Below are positions 17,387-27,057 of a DNA stretch of 64,000 bases, in pieces (position 1 is the stretch's first letter; the number at the start of each line of letters is the position of its first letter). Source of the stretch: Frateuria soli (GTDB lineage: Bacteria > Pseudomonadota > Gammaproteobacteria > Xanthomonadales > Rhodanobacteraceae). The stretch lies in NCBI RefSeq assembly GCF_021117385.1, contig NZ_CP088252.1, forward strand, positions 186,001-250,000, read 5' to 3'. The notes below the pieces were generated by a model. It made no database searches. It was not told the DNA's origin and saw nothing but the letters and a program-made list of their open reading frames with translations. The position numbers were made by a program, and so were the translations under genes.

Positions 17387-19662
17387 GCGCGGGCGGTCGG
17401 GCGCTGCAGGCTGCCGGTGAGGGCGCGCCAGGCGCGGTCGAACAGGCCGTCGCGCGCCGCCACCTGTTCACGCACGCGGCCGCTGGCGATGGCCGCGGCC
17501 AGCTCGCGCAGGTTCATCTCGGCCACCCGCTGGCCACGTCGGTTGACGAACAGCGTGTTGCCCGACAACGGCGAGAACCAGGCCAGCTTGCGACGTTCGA
17601 CGACGCCGGTGTGCGTGTCGACGAACTCGAACCAGCTGCCGAAGGGCAACTGTCGCAAGCGGTTGTGGATGCGTGCTTCCTGCGGCCCAAGGGGTGGCTC
17701 GGGGTCCTGCGGGGTGGTCGGGCGCGATTCCTGCCCGCGGTGTTCGCCCAGGCGCTGGCGCTGTTTCAGGCGCAGGGCCAGGTCGGTCGCGCTGGGCGGC
17801 TCGGCCGCCTGCGCATGGGCGGTCGGCGCTGCCGCCTCCGCCACCGCGGGGGCCGTTGCAGGCGCCGCCTCGCCGGTGCGTTCCACCGACCTCGCGGGAG
17901 TGGCTTCACCGCCGATCAGGCGCTGGGCCACCTGCTCGGCCTCCTCGGCCTGCATGCCGATCTGCTGCAGGTGATCCTCCACCGCAAGGCGCAGGCGCAG
18001 CGGATCTTCCACCGGCAGGCGGCCGAGCAGCTGGTCGGTCAGCCGCAGGCGCTCGGTGAAGGCCTCGCTGTCCTCGCCGTGGCGCAGCAGGGCCAGCGCC
18101 AGCACGTCCGACCAGGCGCGGTCGAGCAGCGCGCGCAGCAGGCCGCGCGGCGTGGTCTCGGCAAAGCGCGCGTTCAGCACCTCCGACGCGCGCTCGCGCG
18201 CCTGGTGCAGGCGCTCGCGGCCCTGCATGGCCTCGACCTGGCGCCGCTCGGTCACCTGCGCCTTGCGGCTGAGCTGGGCCAGGTGGTGGCGGATGTCCGC
18301 CAGCAGGCTGGTGTACAGGCCGGCGCTGGGCGCCTCGCGCTGCGCGCGGGCGACCAGCCGGCTGAGCTGGGTGGCGAGGTCCGGGTCGATGTCCTTGCCG
18401 TCGCCCCAGTCGTTGGTCGCCTCGGCCAGTGTGCCGAGCAGGTGGCGGGCCGGATGCTCGGCCTGCTCGAAGAAGCCGCGATCGCTCATCGCCATGCGCA
18501 GGATCGGCACCTGAAGATCGCCCAGCAGGGCGGTCGCCCCGGGGCCAGGATGCAGCTGCTGGCCAAGCTGTTCGAACAATCGCGCGACCAGTTCCACCGT
18601 GTCGTCCTGCTCCTCGCTCAGGCCGGTGCGCACGGCGCCGGCCGGCTTGCCCGCATTGAGGTGGGTCAGCAGTTCCTCGCGCAGGCGCTGGGCGCTGCGC
18701 AGTTCACGGCTGGCGCGGTCGGTGACCTGGACCAGGTGCTGCTGCAGCGCGCCGAGGGCCATCTCCAGTTCGGCGGCGCTGGCGGCCTGCCCGGTGACGA
18801 CGCGCGCCACGCCGGCGCGTTGACGCGCCAGCAGATCGCGCAGGTTCTCCAGCACGGCGATCGGCTCGTGGCTGGCGGCCGTTGCCGGCCTGGCGGGTTC
18901 GTTCGCGGGCGTCGGCGCCTTCATCGAGGGCGGGGCCGGCGGCGCGTTGGCCGGTCGTGCGCCGGCGAAGGCGCGCAGGTGGGGCAGGATGCCGCCGGCC
19001 AGCAGGTGGGCGTTCGCCGCTTCGTAGAGCGCCGGGAGGATGGGCGCCAGCTTGCGCTCCAGTGCCTGTACCAGCAGCACCTGGTGGTCCGCCGGCAGGT
19101 CCAGCGCCGGGATGGCCTGGCGCACGGCGGCCGACAGGCTCTGCGGCGAGGCGGGCAGTGCCTCGCCTTCCAGCGGCGGCGCGCCGACCAGCACGGCCAT
19201 CCGGTAGGAAAGCTCGGCCAGCACCGGGCCGGTGTGGGCCTCGCCACGCGAGATGAGCTGTTCCAGCGCCGCGTTGAGTTCGTGTTCCTCGCGCCCGAGC
19301 AGGCTCAACGACGGCGCCGGCGCGAGGACGTTGCCGGCCTCGTGCACTTCGCCCAGGCGGGCGAAGCTGCGGGCAACGTGGTCGGCGATCAGGCGCAGGA
19401 AGGCGGCGCGGTGGCAGCGCACCATCGCCCGGCTGTCGAAGCAGCGCTGCTGTTCCAGATGGCCGCGCGAGCGTTCCGCGTGCTGGTACAGCGCATCGTC
19501 GAGGGCATCGAGGGCATCGACCAGCGCGGGCTGCAGCCGGGCGTTGCATAGTCCGCGCAACTCCGCCACCAGGCGCTGGATGCGCACGGGCAGGAGCTGC
19601 AGGGTGGCCTGATCGTCCAATCCGGGCAGGGCCGCGGGGTGCTGCCTTTGCTCGACATCCAT
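17383..19662 (-). CDS. DUF1631 protein (copy B)
   Basis: A 759-residue DUF1631 protein paralogous to copy A. Shared landmarks include a central EAMQGRERL..AR segment and C-terminal RRKLAWFSPLSGNTLFVNRRG and VAEMNLRELAAAIASGRVR stretches. It is longer because of Ala/Pro-rich linkers (for example about residues 225-255 and 600-640). The ATG at 19662 (MDVEQRQ) is chosen because codons upstream look non-coding, though no strong ribosome binding site is seen. Confidence 0.82.
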   Translation of the reverse strand: MDVEQRQHPAALPGLDDQATLQLLPVRIQRLVAELRGLCNARLQPALVDALDALDDALYQHAERSRGHLEQQRCFDSRAMVRCHRAAFLRLIADHVARSFARLGEVHEAGNVLAPAPSLSLLGREEHELNAALEQLISRGEAHTGPVLAELSYRMAVLVGAPPLEGEALPASPQSLSAAVRQAIPALDLPADHQVLLVQALERKLAPILPALYEAANAHLLAGGILPHLRAFAGARPANAPPAPPSMKAPTPANEPARPATAASHEPIAVLENLRDLLARQRAGVARVVTGQAASAAELEMALGALQQHLVQVTDRASRELRSAQRLREELLTHLNAGKPAGAVRTGLSEEQDDTVELVARLFEQLGQQLHPGPGATALLGDLQVPILRMAMSDRGFFEQAEHPARHLLGTLAEATNDWGDGKDIDPDLATQLSRLVARAQREAPSAGLYTSLLADIRHHLAQLSRKAQVTERRQVEAMQGRERLHQARERASEVLNARFAETTPRGLLRALLDRAWSDVLALALLRHGEDSEAFTERLRLTDQLLGRLPVEDPLRLRLAVEDHLQQIGMQAEEAEQVAQRLIGGEATPARSVERTGEAAPATAPAVAEAAAPTAHAQAAEPPSATDLALRLKQRQRLGEHRGQESRPTTPQDPEPPLGPQEARIHNRLRQLPFGSWFEFVDTHTGVVERRKLAWFSPLSGNTLFVNRRGQRVAEMNLRELAAAIASGRVREQVAARDGLFDRAWRALTGSLQRPTARA

Positions 19663-19706
19663 GACGCAGTTCTCGGATTTTTGACCTCTGCCAGTGTAAG
19701 CGCGTC

Positions 19707-19733
19707 GATTCCGGACCGCCATAGGCCGGAATC
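19707..19733. other. Hairpin downstream of hemW
   Basis: GATTCCGG (19707-19714) and CCGGAATC (19726-19733) are perfectly inverted around an 11-nt loop. It lies between hemW and the DUF1631 gene. No T run follows on the minus strand, so a terminator role is only possible. Confidence 0.4.
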
Positions 19734-19741
19734 ACCCGCTG

Positions 19742-20908
19742 TCAGGCCAGGAACAATCCGATCAGGTCGTTGAGGAAACGCTGGCCGAGCTGGGACGGTT
19801 GCAGGCGCCCCGGCGCGTCCGTCAGCCAGCCGCGGGCGTGGGCCTGGGCCAGGGCGGGAGCAATGCGCTCGGCGGGCAGGCCGGTCCGCTGCGAAAAGGC
19901 CTCCAGCGGCACGCCCTGGTAGAGCCGCAGGGCATTGAGCATGTATTCGAACGGCAGCTCGGCCGGCTCGACCGGGCCGCCGCCGCCGATGCGCGCGGGG
20001 CCGCCGGCGGCCTCCAGGTAGGTGCGCGGATGGCGGCTCTTCCAGCGCCGGTGCACGGTGCCGGTTCCCGCGTCAGTGAGCTTGCCGTGCGCGCCGGCAC
20101 CGATCCCCAGGTAATCGCCGAATTCCCAGTAATTGAGGTTGTGCCGGGAGCGCCGGTCGGGCCTGGCGTAAGCGGAGACTTCGTATTGGCCATAGCCGGC
20201 CTCGGCCAGGCGCGCCTCGCAGGCCTCCTGCATGGTCCAGGCCGCGTCGTCGTCAGGCAGCGGCGGCGGGCTGGCGGCGAAGGCGGTGTTGGGCTCCAGC
20301 GTGAGCTGGTAGTGCGAGACGTGCGTCGGCGACAGCGCGATCGCGCGCTCCACGTCGGCCAGCGCACCGTCCAGCGACTGCCGCGGCAGCGCGTACATCA
20401 GGTCGAGGTTGAGGTTCGCGTAGCCGGCATCCTGCGCGGATTTGACGGCAGCCTCGGCCTCGCTGGCGGAGTGGATGCGACCCAGGCGCCTGAGCTTGTC
20501 GTCGTCGAAGCTCTGGATGCCGAAGGAAAGCCGGTTCACGCCGGCCGCCAGATAGCCGTCGAAGCGGCCGTGTTCGACCGTGCCGGGGTTGGTCTCCAGC
20601 GTGATCTCGCAATCGTCCGCGAACGGCAATCGCGCGCGGGCGCCGTCCAGGAAGCGGGCGACGTGCCCGGGCGCGAACAGGCTGGGCGTGCCCCCGCCGA
20701 AGAACACGCTGACGATCGGGCGGCCTTCGGCGGCCGCGCCGAAGTCGGCCAGGTCCGCGTCGAGATCGGCCAGCAGCGTGTCGATGTAGGCCGCGTAGGG
20801 CGGTGGCTCGCCGCGCAGCCCGTGCGAGTTGAAGTCGCAGTACGGGCACTTCTTCACGCACCAGGGCATGTGCACGTAGAGCGCCAGCGGCGGCGCGGTC
20901 AGCGGCAT
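19742..20908 (-). CDS. hemW: HemW, radical SAM haem chaperone
   Basis: A HemN-like radical SAM protein now regarded as a haem chaperone rather than a coproporphyrinogen oxidase. The 388-residue product has the [4Fe-4S] CxxxCxYC motif in WCVKKCPYC (about residues 16-24), the SAM-binding GGGTPS and the QSFDDDKLRRLGR segment. The ATG at 20908 is set by the family N-terminus (PLALYVHMPWC). It lies 2 bases after rdgB in an rph-rdgB-hemW operon. Confidence 0.94.
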   Translation of the reverse strand: MPLTAPPLALYVHMPWCVKKCPYCDFNSHGLRGEPPPYAAYIDTLLADLDADLADFGAAAEGRPIVSVFFGGGTPSLFAPGHVARFLDGARARLPFADDCEITLETNPGTVEHGRFDGYLAAGVNRLSFGIQSFDDDKLRRLGRIHSASEAEAAVKSAQDAGYANLNLDLMYALPRQSLDGALADVERAIALSPTHVSHYQLTLEPNTAFAASPPPLPDDDAAWTMQEACEARLAEAGYGQYEVSAYARPDRRSRHNLNYWEFGDYLGIGAGAHGKLTDAGTGTVHRRWKSRHPRTYLEAAGGPARIGGGGPVEPAELPFEYMLNALRLYQGVPLEAFSQRTGLPAERIAPALAQAHARGWLTDAPGRLQPSQLGQRFLNDLIGLFLA

Positions 20909-20910
20909 GG

Positions 20911-21507
20911 CTAGTGCTGCGCGGCCAGCTGGGCGTGCAGGCTGGCCAGTGCCTGGCCGCGGTGGCTCAGGCGGTTCTTGAGCGAGGGGTCGAGCTCGGC
21001 CGCCGACAGCGTCTGGCCTTCCGGCTGGAACAGCGGGTCGTAGCCGAAACCGAGGTCGCCGCGCTCGGCCTCCAGCACGTGGCCGTACCAGCGGCCTTCG
21101 GCGATCAGCGGGGCCGGGTCGTCGGCGTGGCGCAGCAGCACCAGCACGCAGATGAAGAACGCGCCGCGCCGCTCGGCCGGCACGCCCTCGAGCGCATGCA
21201 GCAGTTTGGCGCGGTTGGCCGGCGCGTCGCCGTGGCTGCCGGCGTAGCGGGCCGAGTACAGGCCGGGCGCGCCGTCGAGGTGTTCCACGCACAGGCCCGA
21301 GTCGTCGGCAAGCGCCGGCAGCCGGGTGATGCGTGCGGCATGACGCGCCTTCAGCAGGGCGTTCTCGACGAAGGTGGTGCCGGTCTCCTCGATGTCGAGC
21401 ACGCCCAGGCTGCCCTGGGTCACCACTTCGAAGCCGGTGTCGGCGAGCAGGTGCTCGAACTCGGCGAGCTTGCCGCGATTGCCGCTGGCCAGTACCAGTC
21501 GACGCAT
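20911..21507 (-). CDS. rdgB: XTP/dITP diphosphatase (Ham1/RdgB)
   Basis: RdgB hydrolyses non-canonical purine triphosphates such as dITP and XTP to monophosphates, keeping them out of DNA. The 198-residue protein has the N-terminal LASGNRGKLAEFEHLL signature, the catalytic ALADDSGLCVEHLDGAPGLYSARYAG block and FGYDPLF. It is followed by hemW after a 2-base gap and preceded by rph, a common arrangement. Confidence 0.97.
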   Translation of the reverse strand: MRRLVLASGNRGKLAEFEHLLADTGFEVVTQGSLGVLDIEETGTTFVENALLKARHAARITRLPALADDSGLCVEHLDGAPGLYSARYAGSHGDAPANRAKLLHALEGVPAERRGAFFICVLVLLRHADDPAPLIAEGRWYGHVLEAERGDLGFGYDPLFQPEGQTLSAAELDPSLKNRLSHRGQALASLHAQLAAQH

Positions 21508-21510
21508 CGA

Positions 21511-22239
21511 TCAGCCCTCCGCCAGCGCGGCGCGCTGCGCCGCGACCAGTTCGGCGATGCCCTTCTCGGCCAGCACCAGCATCGCGTCCATCTCGTCGCG
21601 ACGGAACGCATGGCCCTCGGCGGTGCCCTGCACTTCGATGAAACCGCCGCCGTCGTTCATCACCACGTTCATGTCGGTATCGCAGCCGGAGTCTTCGGCG
21701 TAGTCCAGGTCGAGCACCGGCACGCCCTGGTAGATGCCCACCGACACCGCCGCCACCGCGCCGACGATCGGGTTGCGCTTGAGATTCTCGCGCCGCATCA
21801 GGAAATTGACCGCGTCGACCAGCGCCACGTAGGCGCCGGTGATGGCCGCGGTGCGGGTGCCGCCGTCGGCCTGGATCACGTCGCAGTCCAGCGTGATCAC
21901 GCGCTCGCCCAGTGCCTGGCGATTGACGCAGGCGCGCAGCGAGCGGCCGATCAGTCGCTGGATCTCCAGCGTGCGCCCGCCCTGGACGCCGCGCGCGGCC
22001 TCGCGCTGGGTGCGCGTGCCGGTGGCGCGCGGCAGCATGCCGTACTCGGCGGTGATCCAGCCCTCGCCCTTGCCGCGCAGCCACGGTGGCACGCGGTCCT
22101 CGATGCTCGCGGTGCACAGCACGCGCGTGTCGCCGAAGCTCACCAGCACCGAGCCCTCGGCATGGCGGGTGTAGTTGCGCTGCAGGGTCACCGGACGCAG
22201 CTGGTCGCTGGCGCGGCCGCTCGGGCGGGTCATGGTCAT
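21511..22239 (-). CDS. rph: Ribonuclease PH
   Basis: RNase PH is a phosphorolytic 3'-5' exoribonuclease that trims tRNA precursors. The protein (about 242 residues) shows [28 protein letters not shown], the [14 protein letters not shown] loop and [20 protein letters not shown]. Starts at 22239 or 22233 (MTRPSGR) fit the family; 22233 aligns best with E. coli Rph. It is divergent from yicC, as in E. coli. Confidence 0.97.
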   Translation of the reverse strand: MTMTRPSGRASDQLRPVTLQRNYTRHAEGSVLVSFGDTRVLCTASIEDRVPPWLRGKGEGWITAEYGMLPRATGTRTQREAARGVQGGRTLEIQRLIGRSLRACVNRQALGERVITLDCDVIQADGGTRTAAITGAYVALVDAVNFLMRRENLKRNPIVGAVAAVSVGIYQGVPVLDLDYAEDSGCDTDMNVVMNDGGGFIEVQGTAEGHAFRRDEMDAMLVLAEKGIAELVAAQRAALAEG

Positions 22240-22316
22240 GCGGGGGCCTGGATTGGGCAAGGCGGGAGACGAGAGTTTACCATTGCCGCTTCCCCAACGA
22301 CCCCAAGGCTCGACGC

Positions 22317-23180
22317 ATGATCCGCAGCATGACGGCCTACGCCAGTGCCGAAACCCAGGGCCCTGCCGGCACGCTCAGCTGCGAGCTGCGCACCGTCAAC
22401 CATCGCTACCTGGAGCTCAGCCCGCGGTTGCCCGAGGAGCTGCGCAGCTTCGAGTCGGCACTGCGCGAGCGCGTGGCCGCGCGGCTGTCGCGCGGCAAGG
22501 TGGACCTCACCGTGCGTCTGCGCGGCAACGACGCGCGCGGCGAGTCGCTGGAAGTGGACGAAGTGACGCTCGGTCGCCTGGCCACGCTGAACCGCGAACT
22601 GGCCGGTCGCTTCCCCGGCATGCAGGTGCAGCTGACCGAGCTCCTGCGCTTCCCGGGCGTGCTGCGCCAGTCCGAGACCGATCCGGAGGCCCTGCAGGCG
22701 GCGCTGTTCGAGGTGCTCGAACGTGCCCTGGATGCGCTCAGCGCGACCCGCGAGCGCGAGGGAGCCCAGCTCGCATCGATCCTGCGCGACAAGCTCGGCG
22801 CCATCGAACGCATCGTCGGACAGGTCCGCGAGTGGATGCCGGAGATCCGCACCGCCCTGCGCGCGCGCCTGGAAGCGCGCCTGGCCGACCTCAGGCAGCC
22901 CGCCGACCCCGGCCGGCTGGAACAGGAGCTGGTGCTGCAGGTGACCCGCAGCGACGTCGACGAGGAGCTCGACCGGCTGGCCACCCACGTGGCCGAGACC
23001 CGGCGCGTGCTGGGCCTGAAGGAGCCGGTCGGCCGCCGCCTCGACTTCCTGATGCAGGAGTTCAACCGCGAAGCCAACACGCTTGGTTCCAAGTCGGTCG
23101 ATGCACGCACGACCAATGCCGCCGTGGAACTCAAGGTGCTGATCGAGCAGATGCGCGAGCAGGTGCAGAACATCGAGTGA
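22317..23180 (+). CDS. yicC: YicC family endoribonuclease
   Basis: The 287-residue protein matches YicC, for which RNase activity has been reported. Landmarks are the N-terminal [24 protein letters not shown] and the C-terminal [19 protein letters not shown]. The ATG at 22317 is set by the invariant SMTAYA beginning. It is divergent from rph with about 80 bases between the starts. Confidence 0.94.
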   Translation: MIRSMTAYASAETQGPAGTLSCELRTVNHRYLELSPRLPEELRSFESALRERVAARLSRGKVDLTVRLRGNDARGESLEVDEVTLGRLATLNRELAGRFPGMQVQLTELLRFPGVLRQSETDPEALQAALFEVLERALDALSATREREGAQLASILRDKLGAIERIVGQVREWMPEIRTALRARLEARLADLRQPADPGRLEQELVLQVTRSDVDEELDRLATHVAETRRVLGLKEPVGRRLDFLMQEFNREANTLGSKSVDARTTNAAVELKVLIEQMREQVQNIE

Positions 23181-23329
23181 CGCCCGCGTCGGCCGCCAGC
23201 ACGGGTCGGGCGGGCAGCCGGATGCTCGGGGCCGGCGCCCCGGTGCTCGCCGGGTCGGCCCCTGCGGCGTACCCGCAGGCTGCAAATCCGCCAGGCTGGT
23301 CCCGGCGACGCGGAAAGCCGCCGCCGCGA

Positions 23330-24073
23330 TCAGCCCCCGCGCGCCCGCCGCGAGCGTGCGTACAGCGCGGCCAGCACGATGACCACCGCCAGGCCCAGCG
23401 CGGTCGACGCCGCGACCCCGGCTCCGTCCAGCGCCGACCGGTGTTGCCTGGCGTAGACGCCGATCAGGCCCCACACGGCGGCCAGGGCGTACCAGGGATT
23501 GCCGCGCAGGTACAGGACCGAGCCCAGCAGCAGGGCCGCGACGAGGACGAACAGGACCAGCGACCAGGGCAGCATGTGCGCCACCGGCAGCAGCCGGTAG
23601 GCAACGATCACCTGGGCGACGTTGAGGAACACCGCCAGCGACACCCAGCCCGCGTGAAGCGAGAGTGGCACCCATTGCCACCACCGGCCGTGCCCGTGGG
23701 CGGCGGTATCCGATACGCGTGCGGCGGAAAAAAGCAGGCTGGCCAGGCTTACCCAGATGATCGCCAAGGCCAGCCAGAACCACTGCAGCGAAAACACGAC
23801 CATCCACAGCGAAGTCATCGCGAAACCCAGCGTCGTCCACGGCCGGATGCTTGCCAGCCTGCGGTCGCGCGCGCGATCGAAGGCCTGCCAGGTGCCGAAC
23901 AGCACGTCCAGCGCGAAGATCGGCCCCCAGATGGCGAAGGCATAGCCGGCCGCCACGATCAGGGTCGGATAGCGGTCTGAGATCTCGCCGTTGGTGGGGC
24001 CGAACACCCCTGCGTTGGACAGCCACGCGACCACGGGCATCGCCCACGCGGACAGGAAAACCAGGTATTTCAT
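23330..24073 (-). CDS. TspO/MBR-like tryptophan-rich membrane protein
   Basis: A 247-residue integral membrane protein with about seven hydrophobic segments and many Trp residues. The AGYAFAIWGPIF motif near residue 42 resembles the larger TspO/MBR-related proteins. It is the last gene of the sigma/ChrR-linked lipid operon and overlaps the lipocalin gene by 4 bases (ATGA). TspO proteins bind porphyrins and have been linked to oxidative stress; a similar role here is inference. Confidence 0.72.
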   Translation of the reverse strand: MKYLVFLSAWAMPVVAWLSNAGVFGPTNGEISDRYPTLIVAAGYAFAIWGPIFALDVLFGTWQAFDRARDRRLASIRPWTTLGFAMTSLWMVVFSLQWFWLALAIIWVSLASLLFSAARVSDTAAHGHGRWWQWVPLSLHAGWVSLAVFLNVAQVIVAYRLLPVAHMLPWSLVLFVLVAALLLGSVLYLRGNPWYALAAVWGLIGVYARQHRSALDGAGVAASTALGLAVVIVLAALYARSRRARGG

Positions 24074-24642
24074 CGGCAGGCTCCGGCAAAGGTCTGGCTG
24101 CCAGCCCCCGTTTCGGGCCAGCGTTGCGGCGCCTTCACGATGCGGGCGACGTCGTATCCCATCGCGGCGGCTCGACCCAGCATCGCCTGGTACTCCGCAT
24201 CGGCAACCTGCGGCGTGCGCGCCATGTACCAGAGGTAGTCGCGCGCATCGCGCACCACCATCACCTGACTGTAGTCCGGCTTGAGCCAGCCGATCAGGTA
24301 CTGGGCGCTGAAGAACGCGAACAGCTGTACACGCCACTGGCCATTGCCACTGTCCGGCACCACCCTGGCGCTGGAGTGGAGCAGTTTCACCGGCGCATCG
24401 AAGCTGCCCGGTCGCAGGCGGAACCAGGTGCAGATGGTGCCGTCGGGGGTCAGCGTGTAGGTTTCCACCGGATTATGGCCGCCGCGCTCGTAGCGGGTCG
24501 GAATGGACGCGATCACGTACCAGCGGCCCATGAAGCGCGGCAGGTCGACCCCGGTGGCCGGCCTGATCGGCGGCCGGGCGCCGGCACAGCCGGCGGCGAA
24601 CGCCATGGCAAGGCAGATCGGAACCAGGCGGCCCATGATCAT
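24070..24642 (-). CDS. Lipocalin family lipoprotein
   Basis: A bacterial lipocalin (Blc-like) with a lipoprotein signal peptide: LAMAFAAGC is a good lipobox, so the mature protein is probably anchored to the outer membrane. The lipocalin GxW signature is FMGRWYVIASIP, followed by the conserved FSAQYLIGW and DYLWYMARTP strands. ATGs at 24642 and 24636 are both possible; the GAGGAGG ribosome binding site fits 24636 better. It is embedded between a methyltransferase and a TspO-like gene. A role in binding modified fatty acids is plausible but inferred. Confidence 0.88.
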   Translation of the reverse strand: MIMGRLVPICLAMAFAAGCAGARPPIRPATGVDLPRFMGRWYVIASIPTRYERGGHNPVETYTLTPDGTICTWFRLRPGSFDAPVKLLHSSARVVPDSGNGQWRVQLFAFFSAQYLIGWLKPDYSQVMVVRDARDYLWYMARTPQVADAEYQAMLGRAAAMGYDVARIVKAPQRWPETGAGSQTFAGACR

Positions 24643-24650
24643 GTGCCTCC

Positions 24651-25733
24651 TCAGGCGCCGCGCGCGAAGCGGTAATGGGCGACCAGCCACTCGCGGCCGC
24701 CGGCATAGCCGAACAGTTCCGCGCAGGCCATCCAGAACATGCGCCAGCGGTGGAACCAGAGCCTCGCCTGCGGTCCGTAGGCGAGCGCCAGCTCGGCCAG
24801 CACCGCCTCGCGCGCGGCGTCCTGGCGTGCCAGCCAATGGTTGGCGGTGCGCTGGTAGTGGCGGCCATCGACCAGCCAGCGCTGTTCGATCGCCAGGTCG
24901 CGCTGGAACCACAGCAGGGTGTCGGCCGCCGGCATCAGCCCGCCGGTGAAGAAGTGCCGGCCGAGCCAGTTGTCCTCGCCATGGGTTTCGAATGGATACA
25001 TCAGCGTGCGGTGCGCGAACACGTGCACGAACAGCTTGCCGCCGGGACGCAGCCACCGGGCGATGCGCTCGAGCAGGGTGTCGTAGTTGCGCATGTGCTC
25101 GAACATCTCGACCGACACGCAGCGGTCGAAGCAGGACGGTTCGAGCGCGAGCGTGTTCGCGTCGGCGGTCAGCACGCGCACGTTGGCGAGGCCGCGCGCC
25201 CGGCATTGCGCCTCGATGTGTCGACGCTGGCCGTGCGAGTTGGACACGGCCAGAATCCTGGCGCGCGGGTAACGCTCGGCCATCCAGAGCGTGAGCGAGC
25301 CCCAGCCGCAGCCGAGCTCCAGGATGTCCTGGCCGTCGGCCAGTTCGGCGCGTTCGCCGTAGAGCGCAAGCATCGCTTCCTCGGCCTCGGCCAGCGACTC
25401 GTCGCCGCGCGGGTAATAACAGCAGGAGTACTTCAGCCGCGGACCCAGGCAATGCTCGAAGAACGCCGCCGGCAGCTCGTAATGCTGGGCGTTGGCGGCG
25501 TCGGTGTGGATCGCCACCGGGCTCTGGCGCAATGCGTCGATGTGGCGGGCGTAGCGTTCGGCCACCCGCTCCGGGCCGCCCGCGCGCTCTTCGGCCAGCC
25601 GCTGCGCGCAGAGCCGGCGGATGCCAAGGCGAAGCAGCGCGTCGGGCAGCAACCCACGCTCGGCCAGGCCGAGCAGCCCGGAAGCGGGCCGGTCGGGCGA
25701 CAACTCGGTGGAATCCAGCGTGGCGATCGTCAT
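24651..25733 (-). CDS. CFA-synthase-family SAM methyltransferase (second in operon)
   Basis: A 360-residue SAM-dependent methyltransferase of the cyclopropane-fatty-acid-synthase superfamily. The SAM-binding motif is ILELGCGWGSLTLWMAERYP; SVEMFEHMRNY corresponds to the family's SxEMxEH signature. It keeps a CFA-like AAFFEHCLGPRLKYSCCYYP segment (canonical family form FFxLFL...MxYS). It overlaps the DUF1295 gene by 4 bases. It may methylate an unsaturated acyl chain without closing a cyclopropane ring; the substrate is unknown. Confidence 0.85.
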   Translation of the reverse strand: MTIATLDSTELSPDRPASGLLGLAERGLLPDALLRLGIRRLCAQRLAEERAGGPERVAERYARHIDALRQSPVAIHTDAANAQHYELPAAFFEHCLGPRLKYSCCYYPRGDESLAEAEEAMLALYGERAELADGQDILELGCGWGSLTLWMAERYPRARILAVSNSHGQRRHIEAQCRARGLANVRVLTADANTLALEPSCFDRCVSVEMFEHMRNYDTLLERIARWLRPGGKLFVHVFAHRTLMYPFETHGEDNWLGRHFFTGGLMPAADTLLWFQRDLAIEQRWLVDGRHYQRTANHWLARQDAAREAVLAELALAYGPQARLWFHRWRMFWMACAELFGYAGGREWLVAHYRFARGA

Positions 25734-26527
25734 GAACCACTCTCCTTGGGGCGCGTGCGCCTGGGGAACCAGGGGAAGAACATCGGCGTGCTTTGCTGAT
25801 AGGCGCGGTAGTCCCCGCCGCGCGTGCGCAGCGCCTGTGCCTCGGTCCACGGGATGCCGCTCAGCCAGCGCAGGAAGACGAACATCAGCACCGGGCCGAG
25901 CCAGGCCAGCCACGCATGCGGCGAGCCCTGGGCCAGCGCCACGTAGGCGAACCAGTGCAGCCATTCGAAGAAGTAGTTGGGATGGCGCGAGTAGCCCCAC
26001 AGGCCGATGCGGCAGGTGCGGCCGCGGTTCGCCGGGTCGGCGCGGAAGCGGGCCAGTTGCGCGTCGGCCAGCGCCTCGCCGCCGACACCCAGCAGCCACA
26101 CGAGCACGCCGGCCAGCAGCCAGCCCGGACGCGTGTGCGGGTTGTCCGCCACGGCCAGGAATGGCAGCGCGAACAAGGCGACCAGCACCGCCCGGGCCTG
26201 GAAGAACAGCCCCCAGCGCAGCGGGCGGTCACCCCATCGCCCACGCAACTGCCGGTAGCGGCCGTCTTCGCCTTCGCGCCGTACGCGGCGCCACAGGTGC
26301 CATGCCAGGCGCGCGCCCCACGCCCCGCCGAGCACGGCCAGGCAAAGCCGCGGCGCCGGTGCGCCGCGACCGAGCGCGGCGAGCAGCAGGGCGCTCGAGG
26401 CTAGCCCCGCGGCCCACAGCACGTCGACGATGCCGGCATTGCGCCGGCGCTGCTGCCACCACCAGCCGGCGGCCATCAGTGCCGCCGCAAGCAGCCATGC
26501 GAGCGTCAGGGCCAGCCATGGACTCAT
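25730..26527 (-). CDS. DUF1295 membrane protein (steroid 5-alpha-reductase-like)
   Basis: A 265-residue multi-pass membrane protein of the DUF1295 family, related in fold to steroid 5-alpha-reductases and isoprenylcysteine methyltransferases. The family signature is GLWGYSRHPNYFFEWLHWFAY; an early NAGIVDVLWAAG is also typical. Overlaps of 4 bases on both sides place it between DUF2878 and a CFA-family methyltransferase. A reductase step on a methylated or methylene fatty acid is my inference. Confidence 0.87.
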   Translation of the reverse strand: MSPWLALTLAWLLAAALMAAGWWWQQRRRNAGIVDVLWAAGLASSALLLAALGRGAPAPRLCLAVLGGAWGARLAWHLWRRVRREGEDGRYRQLRGRWGDRPLRWGLFFQARAVLVALFALPFLAVADNPHTRPGWLLAGVLVWLLGVGGEALADAQLARFRADPANRGRTCRIGLWGYSRHPNYFFEWLHWFAYVALAQGSPHAWLAWLGPVLMFVFLRWLSGIPWTEAQALRTRGGDYRAYQQSTPMFFPWFPRRTRPKESGS

Positions 26528-27057
26528 GCGCGGACCTGCTTCGGCGGATGGAGCAGCCAGTACCGCGCCAGCGAGGTCAGCACCGGCGTGGCCACCGCCC
26601 AGCCGAGTGCGAGCGCCAGCAGCGGGTGCCACGCCGGCGCCGCGATCGCCAGCGCACGCCAGCCGCGCGCCGCGCCGAGGTAGGCGAGTGGCCCGCCGAT
26701 CGCGCCCAGCATGGCGGCCAGCCACGGCCGCGCATGCAGGTAGCCGAACAGCGGCACGATGGTCAGCGCGAAGGCCACCCACAGCGCCAGCAGCCAGGCC
26801 GGTGCCGTCGCCACCGGCCAGGGCGCCGCGTAACGCAGCAGTCCGGCCCCGGTCCAGGTGGCTTCCAGCGCAAGGCCGAGCGCTAGCGCCACGGCGGCCA
26901 GGCGCAGGTCCACCAGGCGGGTACGGGATGTGGCCAGGCGCCAGGCGGCAAACAGCGCGACCGCCAGCAAGCCGGGCCAGGCATGGCCGCGACCGGCGCC
27001 GGCAACCGCCGCCAGCCACGCCAGCTCGTATGCGGCCAGGGTGACCCAGGCGTTCAT
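26524..27057 (-). CDS. DUF2878 membrane protein
   Basis: A 177-residue, very hydrophobic protein with about six membrane segments, matching the DUF2878 family that recurs next to CFA-synthase and DUF1365 genes in sigma/ChrR-linked clusters. Landmarks: LGLALEATWTGAGLLRY and a C-terminal LTSLARYWLLHPPK. It overlaps the CFA gene upstream and DUF1295 downstream by 4 bases each. Function unknown. Confidence 0.8.
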   Translation of the reverse strand: MNAWVTLAAYELAWLAAVAGAGRGHAWPGLLAVALFAAWRLATSRTRLVDLRLAAVALALGLALEATWTGAGLLRYAAPWPVATAPAWLLALWVAFALTIVPLFGYLHARPWLAAMLGAIGGPLAYLGAARGWRALAIAAPAWHPLLALALGWAVATPVLTSLARYWLLHPPKQVRA

